The position numbers and the translations under genes were made by a program. A stretch of 46,163 bases of DNA from positions 1 to 46,163 of the forward strand of contig SKQC01000022.1 of NCBI GenBank assembly GCA_007119175.1. The letters run 5' to 3'. A model generated the notes under the pieces. That model ran no database searches. It had not been told where the DNA came from and saw only the letters and a program-made list of their open reading frames with translations. Shown one piece after another: positions 28,001 to 35,212 of this stretch; within the stretch, counting starts at the first letter, position 1, and each line of letters begins with the position of its first letter. Source of the DNA: Myxococcales bacterium (GTDB lineage: Bacteria; Myxococcota_A; Bradymonadia; Bradymonadales; Bradymonadaceae).

Positions 28001-28211
28001 TCAACGCCGCCTGGGCGACCGGCAGGATCGATGCCGGCGCCGAGTGGCGGGCCGTCGGGGCATCGCCATTGCTCGTCATCTGTGATGGAAGATCGGGAGT
28101 TGCCGTGGCGTCAGGGGCGGCGGCCTCCAGGGGCGGAAGCCACATTACGGCCACTGTGGCGAGGCTCAAAATAGCGGTAAACGTCCATCCGGCCACATGG
28201 GGAGCTTTCAT
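25041..28211 (-). CDS. Very large TPR-type lytic transglycosylase (Slt70-like)
   Basis: Periplasmic peptidoglycan-cleaving enzyme. The 1056-residue protein has a signal peptide (AILSLATVAVMWLPPLEAAA) and a long helical TPR superhelix (about 80-520) with many repeats like 'EEALPIVEQLVDTFPDYPR'. Then comes an uncharacterised central region (about 530-760, with TYGLTWNFDQPL and WGGRHGSDVEF). The C-terminal SLT domain has the catalytic Glu in MLVESSFNP, then GLLQVIP and AGYNGG. E. coli Slt70 is about 645 residues, so this is much longer. ATG 28211 is preferred to upstream codons because it begins the signal peptide. It is a single gene, divergent from the YihY/BrkB gene and convergent with the Rrf2 gene. 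Confidence 0.88.
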   Translation of the reverse strand: MKAPHVAGWTFTAILSLATVAVMWLPPLEAAAPDATATPDLPSQMTSNGDAPTARHSAPASILPVAQAALSTSARSAAAASRCELGARGIERAREMIHYQEYGEAQKLVELLLDDDCIDEAKDRDLARFQQAYVAHLLEQPEDVLEYVDALETSTPLVDYENWLRGQALRDLGRYDEAAQSFAAIYDADDSPLHWKARAQQSKALVAAERWEEALPIVEQLVDTFPDYPRRHLALYHHGKVLEALEHPERAAKAYQQANFEFPYKREGEIAGERLAELSEQGFAPEPIDPETRFAHYRQLSIDKFWPLAHELMTELREDVRTPERNSRLENQILERIALNTYHSHDFEGAAEYFAEARSIYEDGHRSGFNKRTIYRFHNFALARLGRFDEATEVLEKLYENSARRTRKQAIAQFYERYGRYEEAYQLYDETYTGAQKRGWHFSYLMYKTGRFQDAYENLRRLARRSRGETRARYLYWAARSLERAGNDEDAIELFREISQARPNSYYGIQSANRTIDLEQRSTVDDSFLAQADRVIDSAEQVFAVFDDAHTASAPMAYQSAADPRTRQVGADIADRPVSRLWDQDLLAAIHNDDCAAPESCPPSGIGLPFPTYGLTWNFDQPLMDPRMGDGLHPVTTGPAWQGEPEESIEGLDHDEATEARIPRKEVDFPGADIPRIRFNTEARIYWGGRHGSDVEFVSYSQGDMIGPTPSEWTAYDDDTHRGGIHRAVDEAGELFPELQRSRWLWMAGWHTEARRVIRDVSLEFRALSNRSRPRSSPHELSYRRWAYYIDNRRRSQRADYWGMKDNERRFPVPDDAQSKRELLERQQAIHARRAELEPLLVEAYQEIGDYHLVRRHALGDTWWLRQKPEGEAHRYWKMAYPRAFPEKVIPLAEKHNINPYMIWALMLVESSFNPDSISIADALGLLQVIPRTGLKIADLFGADDFGPFDLLEADNSIEQGIFYFSRLVKKFHGQELMAFAGYNGGPHRVSGWLDMRGRNIPLDEFVEEIPFDESRGYAKKVLRFLHVYLRLYEDYDEGLYVGQNIRPDYLEQPDF

Positions 28212-28490
28212 TCCGGATACCTTATAGGTTCGGGGTGGCACCTGAAAAATCAGTACCCATCGGGCCGCTCTGCCAACAGCGTTGGTGGTCGGGCCTCGGC
28301 CCAATGAAATTTCAAAAGCGCAATGCGTTGGTTTTCATTATAAGTGCTTGCCCTCTAAAGGCGAATTTAATCATAGCACGCCACCGCCGACTGTCCCAAT
28401 AAAGTGCGAGGGGCTACGAGAGTTATTTTGTGGGATCCCCCTCCACGGGGTATAACCACAGAGCTGTCAATTATCGTCCCAATGGTGTTG

Positions 28491-29891
28491 ATGAATCCAA
28501 TGAATGACCTCCAACAACGGCTTCAGGGGTGGTGGAACGAAAGGGTGGAGGAGTTTTTTGATCATCCCTGGGAGGAGCGCTCCCGGCTGAATCGAATCGG
28601 CGCCGGGATTGCAGCGCTGACCTTTTTGACGACCCGGGAGGTGCTGCGTGACCGGGCGCCGATGATGGCGGCAAGCCTGTCGTTTTTTACGGTCCTCGCT
28701 GTGGTTCCGCTGGTGACGGTGGCGGCATCGCTGATGGCCGCGTTCGGGCTGCTCGAGGTCGAGGGTGGAGCTCTCTTCGATACGCTGTATCAGGTCTTTC
28801 CCGATGTGGCCTCTGGTATCGCCAGCTACCTCGGCGAGGTGGCTACCGAGAGCGCTCAGGCGGTCGGCGGGATCGGCGCGATTACGCTGCTCATCATCGG
28901 GTTGGTGCTGTTTAACGCCATCGAGGAGACGCTGACGCGGATCTGGCGCGGTGCCCACGATCGCTCGATGATTATCAAGATGCTCACCTTTTATGCGATG
29001 ATCACCTTTGGGCCGGTATTGATCGCGTTGTCCATCGTGCAGACGGCGAGCGCCCATTTTTATCTGACCCAGATTGGCATCGATGTCTCGCTTGTCGATC
29101 AGTTATTGCCCGTGGGGTATGGACTGATCGCCTTTACATTGCTGTATAAATTGGTGCCCAACGCCGACGTCAAATGGCGTACGGCGCTCGTGGGCGGAGT
29201 GTATGCGGCAGTGGCCTTTGAGCTGGCAAAATGGGGATTCAATCTCTACGTCAATCAACTGCTATTACATACTTATGATCGGGTCTACGGAGCGCTGGCA
29301 CTGATTCCCATCGGGCTTATCTGGGTGTACGTGACCTGGCTTGTGATCTTGATCGGCGCTGAGTTGGCATTTGCCTTTCAGCACCTCGAGGATTTGATGC
29401 AGGGAAGCGTGGGGAAAAGAAGTAGAAATGCCCGCCCCGACGATTATTACGTCGGCCATCCAATGGTGGCCCTTGAGGTGCTGGCGCCGATTGTCAGCGC
29501 CTTCGAACACAGGGAGACGCCGGTGACTACTGCGGCCATCGCCAGGGTGACGAGATTGCCCGACGATGTGGTGGACCGGGTCGTCCAGATCTGGGAGGAC
29601 GAAGAAGTCATTCGCTCCGTGGAGGGCTCAAAAGCTGAGAAATGCTACGTACCGGCCAGCGCTCCGGAGTCGATGGCGCTCGATGAACTCGTCGAGTTGT
29701 TCTGGGTGGCTACACCCGACGGAGTACGCGACGGTGTAGGGATGGTCTCGCGAGAGTATCTCAAAGAATCGCGGGCATTTTTTCAAACATTGACGGCCTC
29801 CGATCTGGTCGGTGATGCCGAGCCAGATCGGAGTGTGGACAATGCCGAGGAGGGACTGGAGGCGACGCCGGCTGACGCCGTCGGCGCCTGA
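28491..29891 (+). CDS. YihY/BrkB-family inner-membrane protein with C-terminal winged helix
   Basis: Six-helix integral membrane protein of the YihY (BrkB) family; once annotated as RNase BN, real function unknown. The family core includes RDRAPMMAASLSFFTVLAVVP near residues 55-75, FNAIEETLTRIWR near 142-154, and GALALIPIGLIWVYVTWLVIL near 268-288 followed by GAELAFAFQ. After about residue 310 there is a soluble domain with a winged-helix look (VTTAAIARVTRLPDDVVDRVV). The start is not settled: ATG 28482, 28491 and 28500 are all in frame without a clear Shine-Dalgarno. It converges with the YdcH-like gene, 9 bp apart. Confidence 0.85.
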   Translation: MNPMNDLQQRLQGWWNERVEEFFDHPWEERSRLNRIGAGIAALTFLTTREVLRDRAPMMAASLSFFTVLAVVPLVTVAASLMAAFGLLEVEGGALFDTLYQVFPDVASGIASYLGEVATESAQAVGGIGAITLLIIGLVLFNAIEETLTRIWRGAHDRSMIIKMLTFYAMITFGPVLIALSIVQTASAHFYLTQIGIDVSLVDQLLPVGYGLIAFTLLYKLVPNADVKWRTALVGGVYAAVAFELAKWGFNLYVNQLLLHTYDRVYGALALIPIGLIWVYVTWLVILIGAELAFAFQHLEDLMQGSVGKRSRNARPDDYYVGHPMVALEVLAPIVSAFEHRETPVTTAAIARVTRLPDDVVDRVVQIWEDEEVIRSVEGSKAEKCYVPASAPESMALDELVELFWVATPDGVRDGVGMVSREYLKESRAFFQTLTASDLVGDAEPDRSVDNAEEGLEATPADAVGA

Positions 29892-29900
29892 AGTTACCGC

Positions 29901-30101
29901 TTATTTATCCAGGGCGCGGATGCGATCTTTTAAAGCGAGCTTACGCTTTTTTAGGACCTGGACTTCGAATTGTTCTTCTGGAGATAGGGAGCGATGGCGG
30001 TCGAGCTTATTGAGCCGGCGTTCCAGTTGTTGGTGGGAGTGTCGAAGGGATTCGACGGTCTCTTCCTCGTGATGACGGCCAACAGTATTCGCATGAGACA
30101 T
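29901..30101 (-). CDS. DUF465 (YdcH-like) small coiled-coil protein
   Basis: A 66-residue basic helical hairpin. The C-terminal half (LNKLDRHRSLSPEEQFEVQ then LKKRKLALKDRI) is the classic DUF465 signature, found as small stand-alone proteins in Proteobacteria. Biochemical function is unknown for the family. ATG 30101 has AGAGG six bases upstream. It is monocistronic. Confidence 0.88.
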   Translation of the reverse strand: MSHANTVGRHHEEETVESLRHSHQQLERRLNKLDRHRSLSPEEQFEVQVLKKRKLALKDRIRALDK

Positions 30102-30270
30102 TAAGAACCTCTGAGTTGGAAAAGGTCAGTGGTGATTCGTCGCTGTGCACGGGAACCCGGTAAAGGAGAGGGGCCGGGAGGGGTGGGAGAAAGCCGGGAA
30201 TATGAGATTTGACGCGCCAATGGGGCTTTCTCCGTGGGGCTTTCGACGATCGTTTTCAGGAGTTTATAGA

Positions 30271-30375
30271 ATGCCAGCAGGTAGGAATTATTTCAACAGC
30301 GTCCGTGGGGCCAATTGCCGATACGGACGCCAGCTCGGCCGGAGGAAGCGACGGGTTCATTTAAACGAGATATGA
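30271..30375 (+). CDS. Possible 34-aa basic small protein (doubtful)
   Basis: The 363-bp gap 30102-30464 holds no confident gene. One short frame has CAGGAG eight bases before an ATG at 30271 and encodes 34 residues, strongly basic (MPAGRNYFNSVRGANC at the start and GRRKRRVHLNEI at the end). It is too short to judge from composition and has no recognised relative, so it is listed only because its ribosome site is good. The remainder of the gap shows no convincing promoter or terminator. Confidence 0.2.
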   Translation: MPAGRNYFNSVRGANCRYGRQLGRRKRRVHLNEI

Positions 30376-30464
30376 CCTCACTTAAGACAACCGACTCGGC
30401 GGCTCTTCAACCCGTCTTTGGATCAATATTCTCGCCGGGGCCGAATTTTTTTATCTCGTCTCGC

Positions 30465-31352
30465 TTAGTCCTCCACAATTCCACGAAACCGATCGAAACT
30501 AATTCCCATACCAATATGAAGTCCCCAGACGCCATCTGAAGAAAAGCCGAAGCCATAGGGGTTATTGATCGGGACAGTCAGGCGGGCATGGTAGGTCTGG
30601 TCGCCGACTTCGAGCTCGGCGAAGATCTCGGCGGCCGTCTGAAAGCCGCGCTGGCCCTGATTGCCAAGGGAGCGCCCAATGACGCCCTGAGCGCGAGTGC
30701 CGATGTCGAAGTCCTCGGAGAGCGACGTGCTGGCGACGATCCCCGTCTGTAATACGTAGATGGCATCTTGCTCCCCGTCTCCGAACCAGGACATGGCCGC
30801 CATCTGGAGTTCGCCGCCGAGGATGAAGCCACCCTGCATACGCTGGCGGATGGAACCGCCTACCACGGGCGCCAGTCTTCGGGGCGCCCACAGCCAGGGA
30901 TCGGCGCCGCCGCGCATCCCTTCGGCGAAGGCATAGCTGGCAGCTCCTTCTGTGCTCGCCAGCGGGACGGTTAGTCCGGTGGTGATATCGATCTGCCGGC
31001 CCGAGCCCTCGGTGAAGAAGCCGACCCCGAGGTAGGGGTTTCCGAATCTTACATCCACGTCGCCCCGGCTCTCCAGATCGACGTCGTCGTCGGTCAGATT
31101 GACGGTGCCCACACCACCGGCGATGATCTCGACATAGACCAAATCCGTCAGGTACAAATACCCGCTGGCCAGCGGTGACAGGGCGAGAACGGCGGCACCG
31201 ACCGGGGGATTTTGAGCGTGTGTGCCGAGCTCGAACCAGGCCTCACTTTCCTGGGCGCTGGCCTGCAGCGGCATCCAGATGATGAAGAGGGCGGTGACCA
31301 GGGCGAGTGTAGAAGGGCCACTTCGCATGTGGCGTGCATTGGAAGGCATCAT
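30465..31352 (-). CDS. Exported beta-rich (outer-membrane-like) protein
   Basis: No named family recognised. The 295-residue protein has a signal peptide (TLALVTALFIIWMPLQASAQ, cut after SAQ). Alternating beta-type segments with turns follow: VEIIAGGVGTVNLT, DVRFGNPYLGVGFF, GFILGGELQMAAMSW, and a C-terminal WGLHIGMGISFDRF. This pattern suits a small outer-membrane barrel or a periplasmic beta protein; FGNPYLGV resembles a turn found in several transporter-like barrels. The ATG at 31352 has GAGGAA six bases upstream. It is divergent from the zinc-ribbon gene across a 423-bp gap (31353-31775) that contains one plus-strand promoter but no gene. Confidence 0.6.
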   Translation of the reverse strand: MMPSNARHMRSGPSTLALVTALFIIWMPLQASAQESEAWFELGTHAQNPPVGAAVLALSPLASGYLYLTDLVYVEIIAGGVGTVNLTDDDVDLESRGDVDVRFGNPYLGVGFFTEGSGRQIDITTGLTVPLASTEGAASYAFAEGMRGGADPWLWAPRRLAPVVGGSIRQRMQGGFILGGELQMAAMSWFGDGEQDAIYVLQTGIVASTSLSEDFDIGTRAQGVIGRSLGNQGQRGFQTAAEIFAELEVGDQTYHARLTVPINNPYGFGFSSDGVWGLHIGMGISFDRFRGIVED

Positions 31353-31608
31353 CGAGACTTCCTCGAGGGTTTACGGAAACAAAACGATCATCGCGATCGT
31401 AGAATACGCGTCGCTGCTAGCTTCGTCTACGTATCTTTGCAACGGCTCTCACAGTCAGCCCGCGGTGGCACGCCACTGGGACGCGGTGACCCTCAAAGAG
31501 AGCCGACGTTCGAGACACGCGGCTTGTCCCCCGGGCTGCCGGCTACTCTCCAGTGTGTGAGGAGGGGGTTTGTCGTGGCTTGTTGTGGAGTTGCAGTTGC
31601 CGACGAGT

Positions 31609-31637
31609 TGACAAGGCCACAGGGGTTGGCTATGTCT
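31609..31637 (+). promoter_or_regulatory. Sigma-70-like promoter for the small zinc-ribbon gene
   Basis: A perfect -35 TTGACA (31609-31614), a 17-bp spacer and -10 TATGTC (31632-31637). It is the strongest promoter match in the window. It predicts a leader of roughly 130 nt before the ATG at 31776; no known riboswitch was recognised in it. Confidence 0.6.
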
Positions 31638-31775
31638 CCCCGTCCCTGTTTTTGCTGGCAGTTTCGGTGCGGGCACAGCCGCCGCGCCTCGGGGCGACAG
31701 CGGGATAATCGAGTAAAACCATTTTATTGCGGGATCGGCTCCGGTCGGCCTGCGAGCAGCATCGAGGAATCAGCC

Positions 31776-31985
31776 ATGGCACGGACAAAGATTGCGAGCA
31801 GAAAAAAGAAGAAGGCCACCAGCCGCGACTGCCCGGAGTGCAGCTCCGAGATGCAGATGACGCGCGTGATGCGCTACACCGACGGGCCGAGTGGAATGCT
31901 CTGGGCCTGCACCAACACGTCGTGTTTGACCCTGGTGACCCGAGACGGCGCCAAAGTGGGAAGTTTGCTCGATAAATCGGCGTGA
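31776..31985 (+). CDS. Small zinc-ribbon protein
   Basis: A 69-residue protein with a basic N-terminus (ARTKIASRKKKKATS) and a four-cysteine zinc knuckle: CPEC at about residues 19-22 and C-x5-C at about 45-51 (WACTNTSC). The arrangement CxxC-x22-CxxxxxC resembles a topoisomerase-C4 or ribosome-linked zinc ribbon. It has a GAGGAA ribosome site eight bases before the ATG and its own strong promoter. Function is unknown; a nucleic-acid or ribosome-associated role is inferred from the basic tail and zinc fold. The longer open frame upstream (from 31212) is rejected as a start. Confidence 0.7.
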   Translation: MARTKIASRKKKKATSRDCPECSSEMQMTRVMRYTDGPSGMLWACTNTSCLTLVTRDGAKVGSLLDKSA

Positions 31986-32155
31986 CGCCGGTGGTGGTCA
32001 GGGCAGCGAGTTCAATGTGGCGGGTCGATTGCGCCGTCGTCGATTTCTTCGAATTCGACTGGTGTGACGATCCGCGTTGCTCTGTGCGGCCATCGTCAAT
32101 CAAAGGACCAAATAAGGGGGAAGACCCGTGGAATGACTTTGGGGACGGGTCGAAT

Positions 32156-32214
32156 TATAATGAATTGTCGATAAACTGTGTCGTCTCATCGCAAGGGCAC
32201 GACGATCGACAATT
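32156..32214 (+). promoter_or_regulatory. Perfect -10 box followed by a 10-bp inverted repeat, upstream of the HEAT-repeat gene
   Basis: TATAAT at 32156-32161 is followed at once by AATTGTCGAT (32163-32172), repeated inverted as ATCGACAATT (32205-32214). An inner pair GTCGT (32180-32184) / ACGAC (32199-32203) continues the stem. It ends 49 bp before the HEAT gene's ATG. No good -35 pairs with the -10 at 16-18 bp, so the promoter may need an activator or be chance. The palindrome could be an operator or a leader hairpin. Confidence 0.4.
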
Positions 32215-32262
32215 TGGACGCAGTGCGCCCGAATACACGCGACGATAGCCGGATAGAGGACG

Positions 32263-34581
32263 ATGAATATTAGACGGTCGGATACGAAACAATCTGTGGC
32301 TGCCTGGTCTCGTTGGGGATTGGCGGGATTGGCGGCGATGATGGTGATGGGAACCTTTGTGGCGACGGTCAGCGCAGAGGGCGGAAATGTCCGCTACTCC
32401 TACGAGGAGGCGCGGATCGCCGGAGACCGCCAATTCGTGCTGGTCCCCCGTGCCGAAGACAACTTGTCCGGAGAGGTGACCACGGATCGACTGGAGGCGG
32501 CCTTTGAGGCCCTCCGGTCGGCAAAGCGACCCACCTACGGAAATTCCTATGCCGTCGCCAGTGGAAATCCGCCCCGGGGAGCACGGGTGGAGGTCCATAT
32601 CGACTCCGACAAAACCGATTTCGCGCCCATCATTATGGCCGAAGCGGTCTATACGCTGACCGAATTCGGTGTCCCCGAGGTTCATTTTCCCGGCCATACC
32701 TCTGGGGGACTGACCAGGGCGGATATCTCCTTTGCGGCCTATACACTGACCGCGCCGCTGTGGAAGGTGGTGCCCCCCGGATCGGTGACCACGGCCCAGA
32801 TTTTGATGCCCGACGGAGAATTACTGCCGGTCGCCGAGGTCAACGAGCGGTGGCAGAGCGACCGGGAGTCAGTCGTCGATGACGTATACGCCTTTCTGGA
32901 TACCGAAGAGCCCTACACGCTGCGCTCCATCGTGCGGATTCTGCCCGATGTCGACGAGCTTCGTCTCGACGACGTATTGCCTCTTCTGGCTCACGACGAG
33001 CGGATGATCCGGCGCTCCACGCTGCGTATTTTGGAGGGAATGGAAGACGATGAAACCGTATTGGATGCCGTCTCTACGGCGCTTGACGGGGAATCGAGCA
33101 GCTCTCTTGCCCGCCGATTCGCCGAGTTTTTAGGAGAATCGCGACACGCCGAATACAGTGTCCTGGAGCAATTTCATTTACTCGATCAGGGAGACGACGA
33201 GGAGGCCGAACAGGCCGTTCGCGATCTGGCCGATTGGGAGGGCGACCCGCGAGTCGTGGAGGCCCTCTCGGAGTCGCTGCGAGATGAGCGAAGCGAGGTG
33301 GCCATGGCCGCTGTGCGCTCCGTCGACGAATTAGAACTCAACGAGGTGCGCGCCGACGCGCTGGAAGACGCCTCGGTGGCGCCCGACGTCCGCCAGGAGA
33401 TCTCGGAGAATCTCGCCGTCTCCGAAAATGATCCCGAGATTCGATTGATCGGATTGACCTATATCGCCAATGAGCGCAGCGGTGGATACGCCAACCAGGC
33501 CATCGCCGCCATCGGCGAATTGCCGATCGATACGGCGCGAGAGCAGGTCGAGGAATTTCTCCAGAATAGCTCCACGGAGCGTCGACGCACGGCGATCGAT
33601 GCACTTATCGAGCGCAACTCCTTAGACAGTGTGCAATCTCTTATGGAGGCTGCCGACGACCAGCCCGAGACGCAGATGATGCAACAGGCGGCCTACGACA
33701 TCATGGTCTCCCACTCGTTGGACGAGATCATCGAGCAGACCGGATCGGGGTCGGTGCAGGTCCAGGAAGTGGCCTACCGCGCGATCGGCGAACGGGCGAG
33801 CCAGGAGGGAGAGCGCGACCGCTCGGTGGCGACCATCAACGAGGGACGTGCTCATCGCCTGGCCTCGATTCGCGGCGCTGCGGCTCGATCGCTGGGCCAG
33901 ATCGGCGGCGACGAGGCGCTGCAGACGCTGGGCGAGATGACAGGCGACTCCGACGCCGAGGTCCGGCGAGAGGTGGCCCTGGCGCTGGGAGGATTCTCCG
34001 GCACCGACTATGCCGACGAGTTGATGGAATATCTCGATGATAATGACCCGGGCGTGGTGGCAGCGGCCATCGACGCCATGGAGCAGCGCGACGATCGGCG
34101 CGCCGCCGATCGAATCCAGGATATGGTCGATCACGACGAGCCCGTCATTCGCGCCAGCGCCATCCGCGCCGTGACCACCTTTTTGCCGAAAGACCAGGAC
34201 GATGCCGTGCGGCGCCATATGGGGCTGTTGAGCGGCTCGGTAAGCGATGATGCCCTGGAGGTTCGCAAGGCCACCCTGGAGCAGCTCGGTCGATTTGAGA
34301 GTTCCATGGCGGTGACTAATATTGCCACTCAACTCGGCGCAGAAGATACAGATGTGCGGATTGCAGCGGTGCGGGCGCTGGCGGCCACCGGTCATGACGA
34401 CGCGCTGCCCCTGCTTCGCTCCTCGCTCGGCGATGCGGAAGCGCTGGTGCGACGGGAGGCCGTCGATGCCCTGACCGTATTGGCCGGAAGTAACGCCCGG
34501 CCGCAGCTCGAGGAGCGCATGGAAAACGAAGACGATCCCGAGGTGCGCGAGTTGATCCAGAGTCGCCTGCAGGAAATCTAA
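32263..34581 (+). CDS. Exported HEAT-repeat protein
   Basis: A 772-residue protein with a signal peptide (WGLAGLAAMMVMGTFVATVSA), an N-terminal mixed domain (about 40-230), and then a long run of HEAT/PBS-lyase-type repeats to the C-terminus. Typical repeats: DDVLPLLAHDERMIRRSTLR, IRGAAARSLGQIGGDEALQ, VRREVALALGGFSG, VRIAAVRALAATGHDDAL. Such solenoids act as protein-binding scaffolds; the signal peptide places it in the periplasm or beyond. AGAGGA precedes the ATG. It is followed 19 bp later by the DUF192 lipoprotein gene and probably starts the plus-strand operon. Binding partner unknown. Confidence 0.8.
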   Translation: MNIRRSDTKQSVAAWSRWGLAGLAAMMVMGTFVATVSAEGGNVRYSYEEARIAGDRQFVLVPRAEDNLSGEVTTDRLEAAFEALRSAKRPTYGNSYAVASGNPPRGARVEVHIDSDKTDFAPIIMAEAVYTLTEFGVPEVHFPGHTSGGLTRADISFAAYTLTAPLWKVVPPGSVTTAQILMPDGELLPVAEVNERWQSDRESVVDDVYAFLDTEEPYTLRSIVRILPDVDELRLDDVLPLLAHDERMIRRSTLRILEGMEDDETVLDAVSTALDGESSSSLARRFAEFLGESRHAEYSVLEQFHLLDQGDDEEAEQAVRDLADWEGDPRVVEALSESLRDERSEVAMAAVRSVDELELNEVRADALEDASVAPDVRQEISENLAVSENDPEIRLIGLTYIANERSGGYANQAIAAIGELPIDTAREQVEEFLQNSSTERRRTAIDALIERNSLDSVQSLMEAADDQPETQMMQQAAYDIMVSHSLDEIIEQTGSGSVQVQEVAYRAIGERASQEGERDRSVATINEGRAHRLASIRGAAARSLGQIGGDEALQTLGEMTGDSDAEVRREVALALGGFSGTDYADELMEYLDDNDPGVVAAAIDAMEQRDDRRAADRIQDMVDHDEPVIRASAIRAVTTFLPKDQDDAVRRHMGLLSGSVSDDALEVRKATLEQLGRFESSMAVTNIATQLGAEDTDVRIAAVRALAATGHDDALPLLRSSLGDAEALVRREAVDALTVLAGSNARPQLEERMENEDDPEVRELIQSRLQEI

Positions 34582-34600
34582 TCGGGGCATAAAGATAACG

Positions 34601-35212
34601 ATGGCTCATCGCTTATTGACACTGTTTTTGGCCACCTTCGTTGTGACCATCCTTGTGGGATGTAATCAATCGTCGGTGGCCCCCGAGGAGTCGGATACCG
34701 ACAGTGATGATGCAGAATCGGAGTGTGCCGTCGACGGACAATGCGACTCTTATAATCGATGCATCGACGGGGACTGCGCCACGCCGCCGGCAATGAGCGG
34801 TGCCGCCACGGCAGACACACCGGTGGCCCGAATCTATGACGGCGACGAGGTAGTGGCCCGATTTTATCTCGAATTGGCGATCAGCGCCGACGAGCAGCGC
34901 CAGGGGTTGATGTATCGGCCGTCGATGCTCGATGACTGGGGAATGTTATTTATCTACGACGACGATCAGGAATTGTCGTTCTGGATGAAAAATACGCTGA
35001 TTCCGCTGGATATGATCTTCGTCGACGCCACCGGCGAGGTTGTCGGCGTGGTCCACGAGGCAGAACCGGAGACGACAACGCCGCGAAATGTCGGTGAGCC
35101 GGCGCGATACGTGCTCGAGATCAATGGAGGCCTGGCCGCGAAGGCCGGAATCGACCGGGGCACAACGATGAGTCTTGAGCATGTGGAAGAGAGCCATCAG
35201 CCCACTCAATGA
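34601..35212 (+). CDS. DUF192 lipoprotein with Cys-rich linker
   Basis: Predicted lipoprotein (203 aa): signal peptide and lipobox ILVGC (Cys21). Then comes a short acidic linker with four cysteines (CAVDGQC-x5-C-x4-C, about residues 42-58), and a full DUF192 domain (about 75-195). The last shows the family signature GLMYRPSM, GMLFIY, FWMKNTLIPLDMIFVD and YVLEINGG. DUF192 proteins are exported and of unknown function. Its last 32 bp overlap the start of the next gene in another frame, which implies translational coupling. The Cys-rich linker resembles the small lipoprotein at 16.6 kb. Confidence 0.88.
   Translation: MAHRLLTLFLATFVVTILVGCNQSSVAPEESDTDSDDAESECAVDGQCDSYNRCIDGDCATPPAMSGAATADTPVARIYDGDEVVARFYLELAISADEQRQGLMYRPSMLDDWGMLFIYDDDQELSFWMKNTLIPLDMIFVDATGEVVGVVHEAEPETTTPRNVGEPARYVLEINGGLAAKAGIDRGTTMSLEHVEESHQPTQ

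Noticed and set aside
28305-28490. Promoter TTGCCC...TCATAG before the YihY/BrkB gene
   Set aside because: Weak match in an AT-richer stretch; several alternatives fit equally, so it is not listed as a feature.
31212-31775. N-terminal extension of the zinc-ribbon gene
   Set aside because: The upstream part is antisense to the exported beta-rich protein and then crosses a strong promoter; a good ribosome site marks ATG 31776.
33622-34590. Long open frame on the minus strand (322 codons)
   Set aside because: Antisense to the HEAT-repeat gene; the repetitive, His/Arg-rich translation is typical of a shadow frame.
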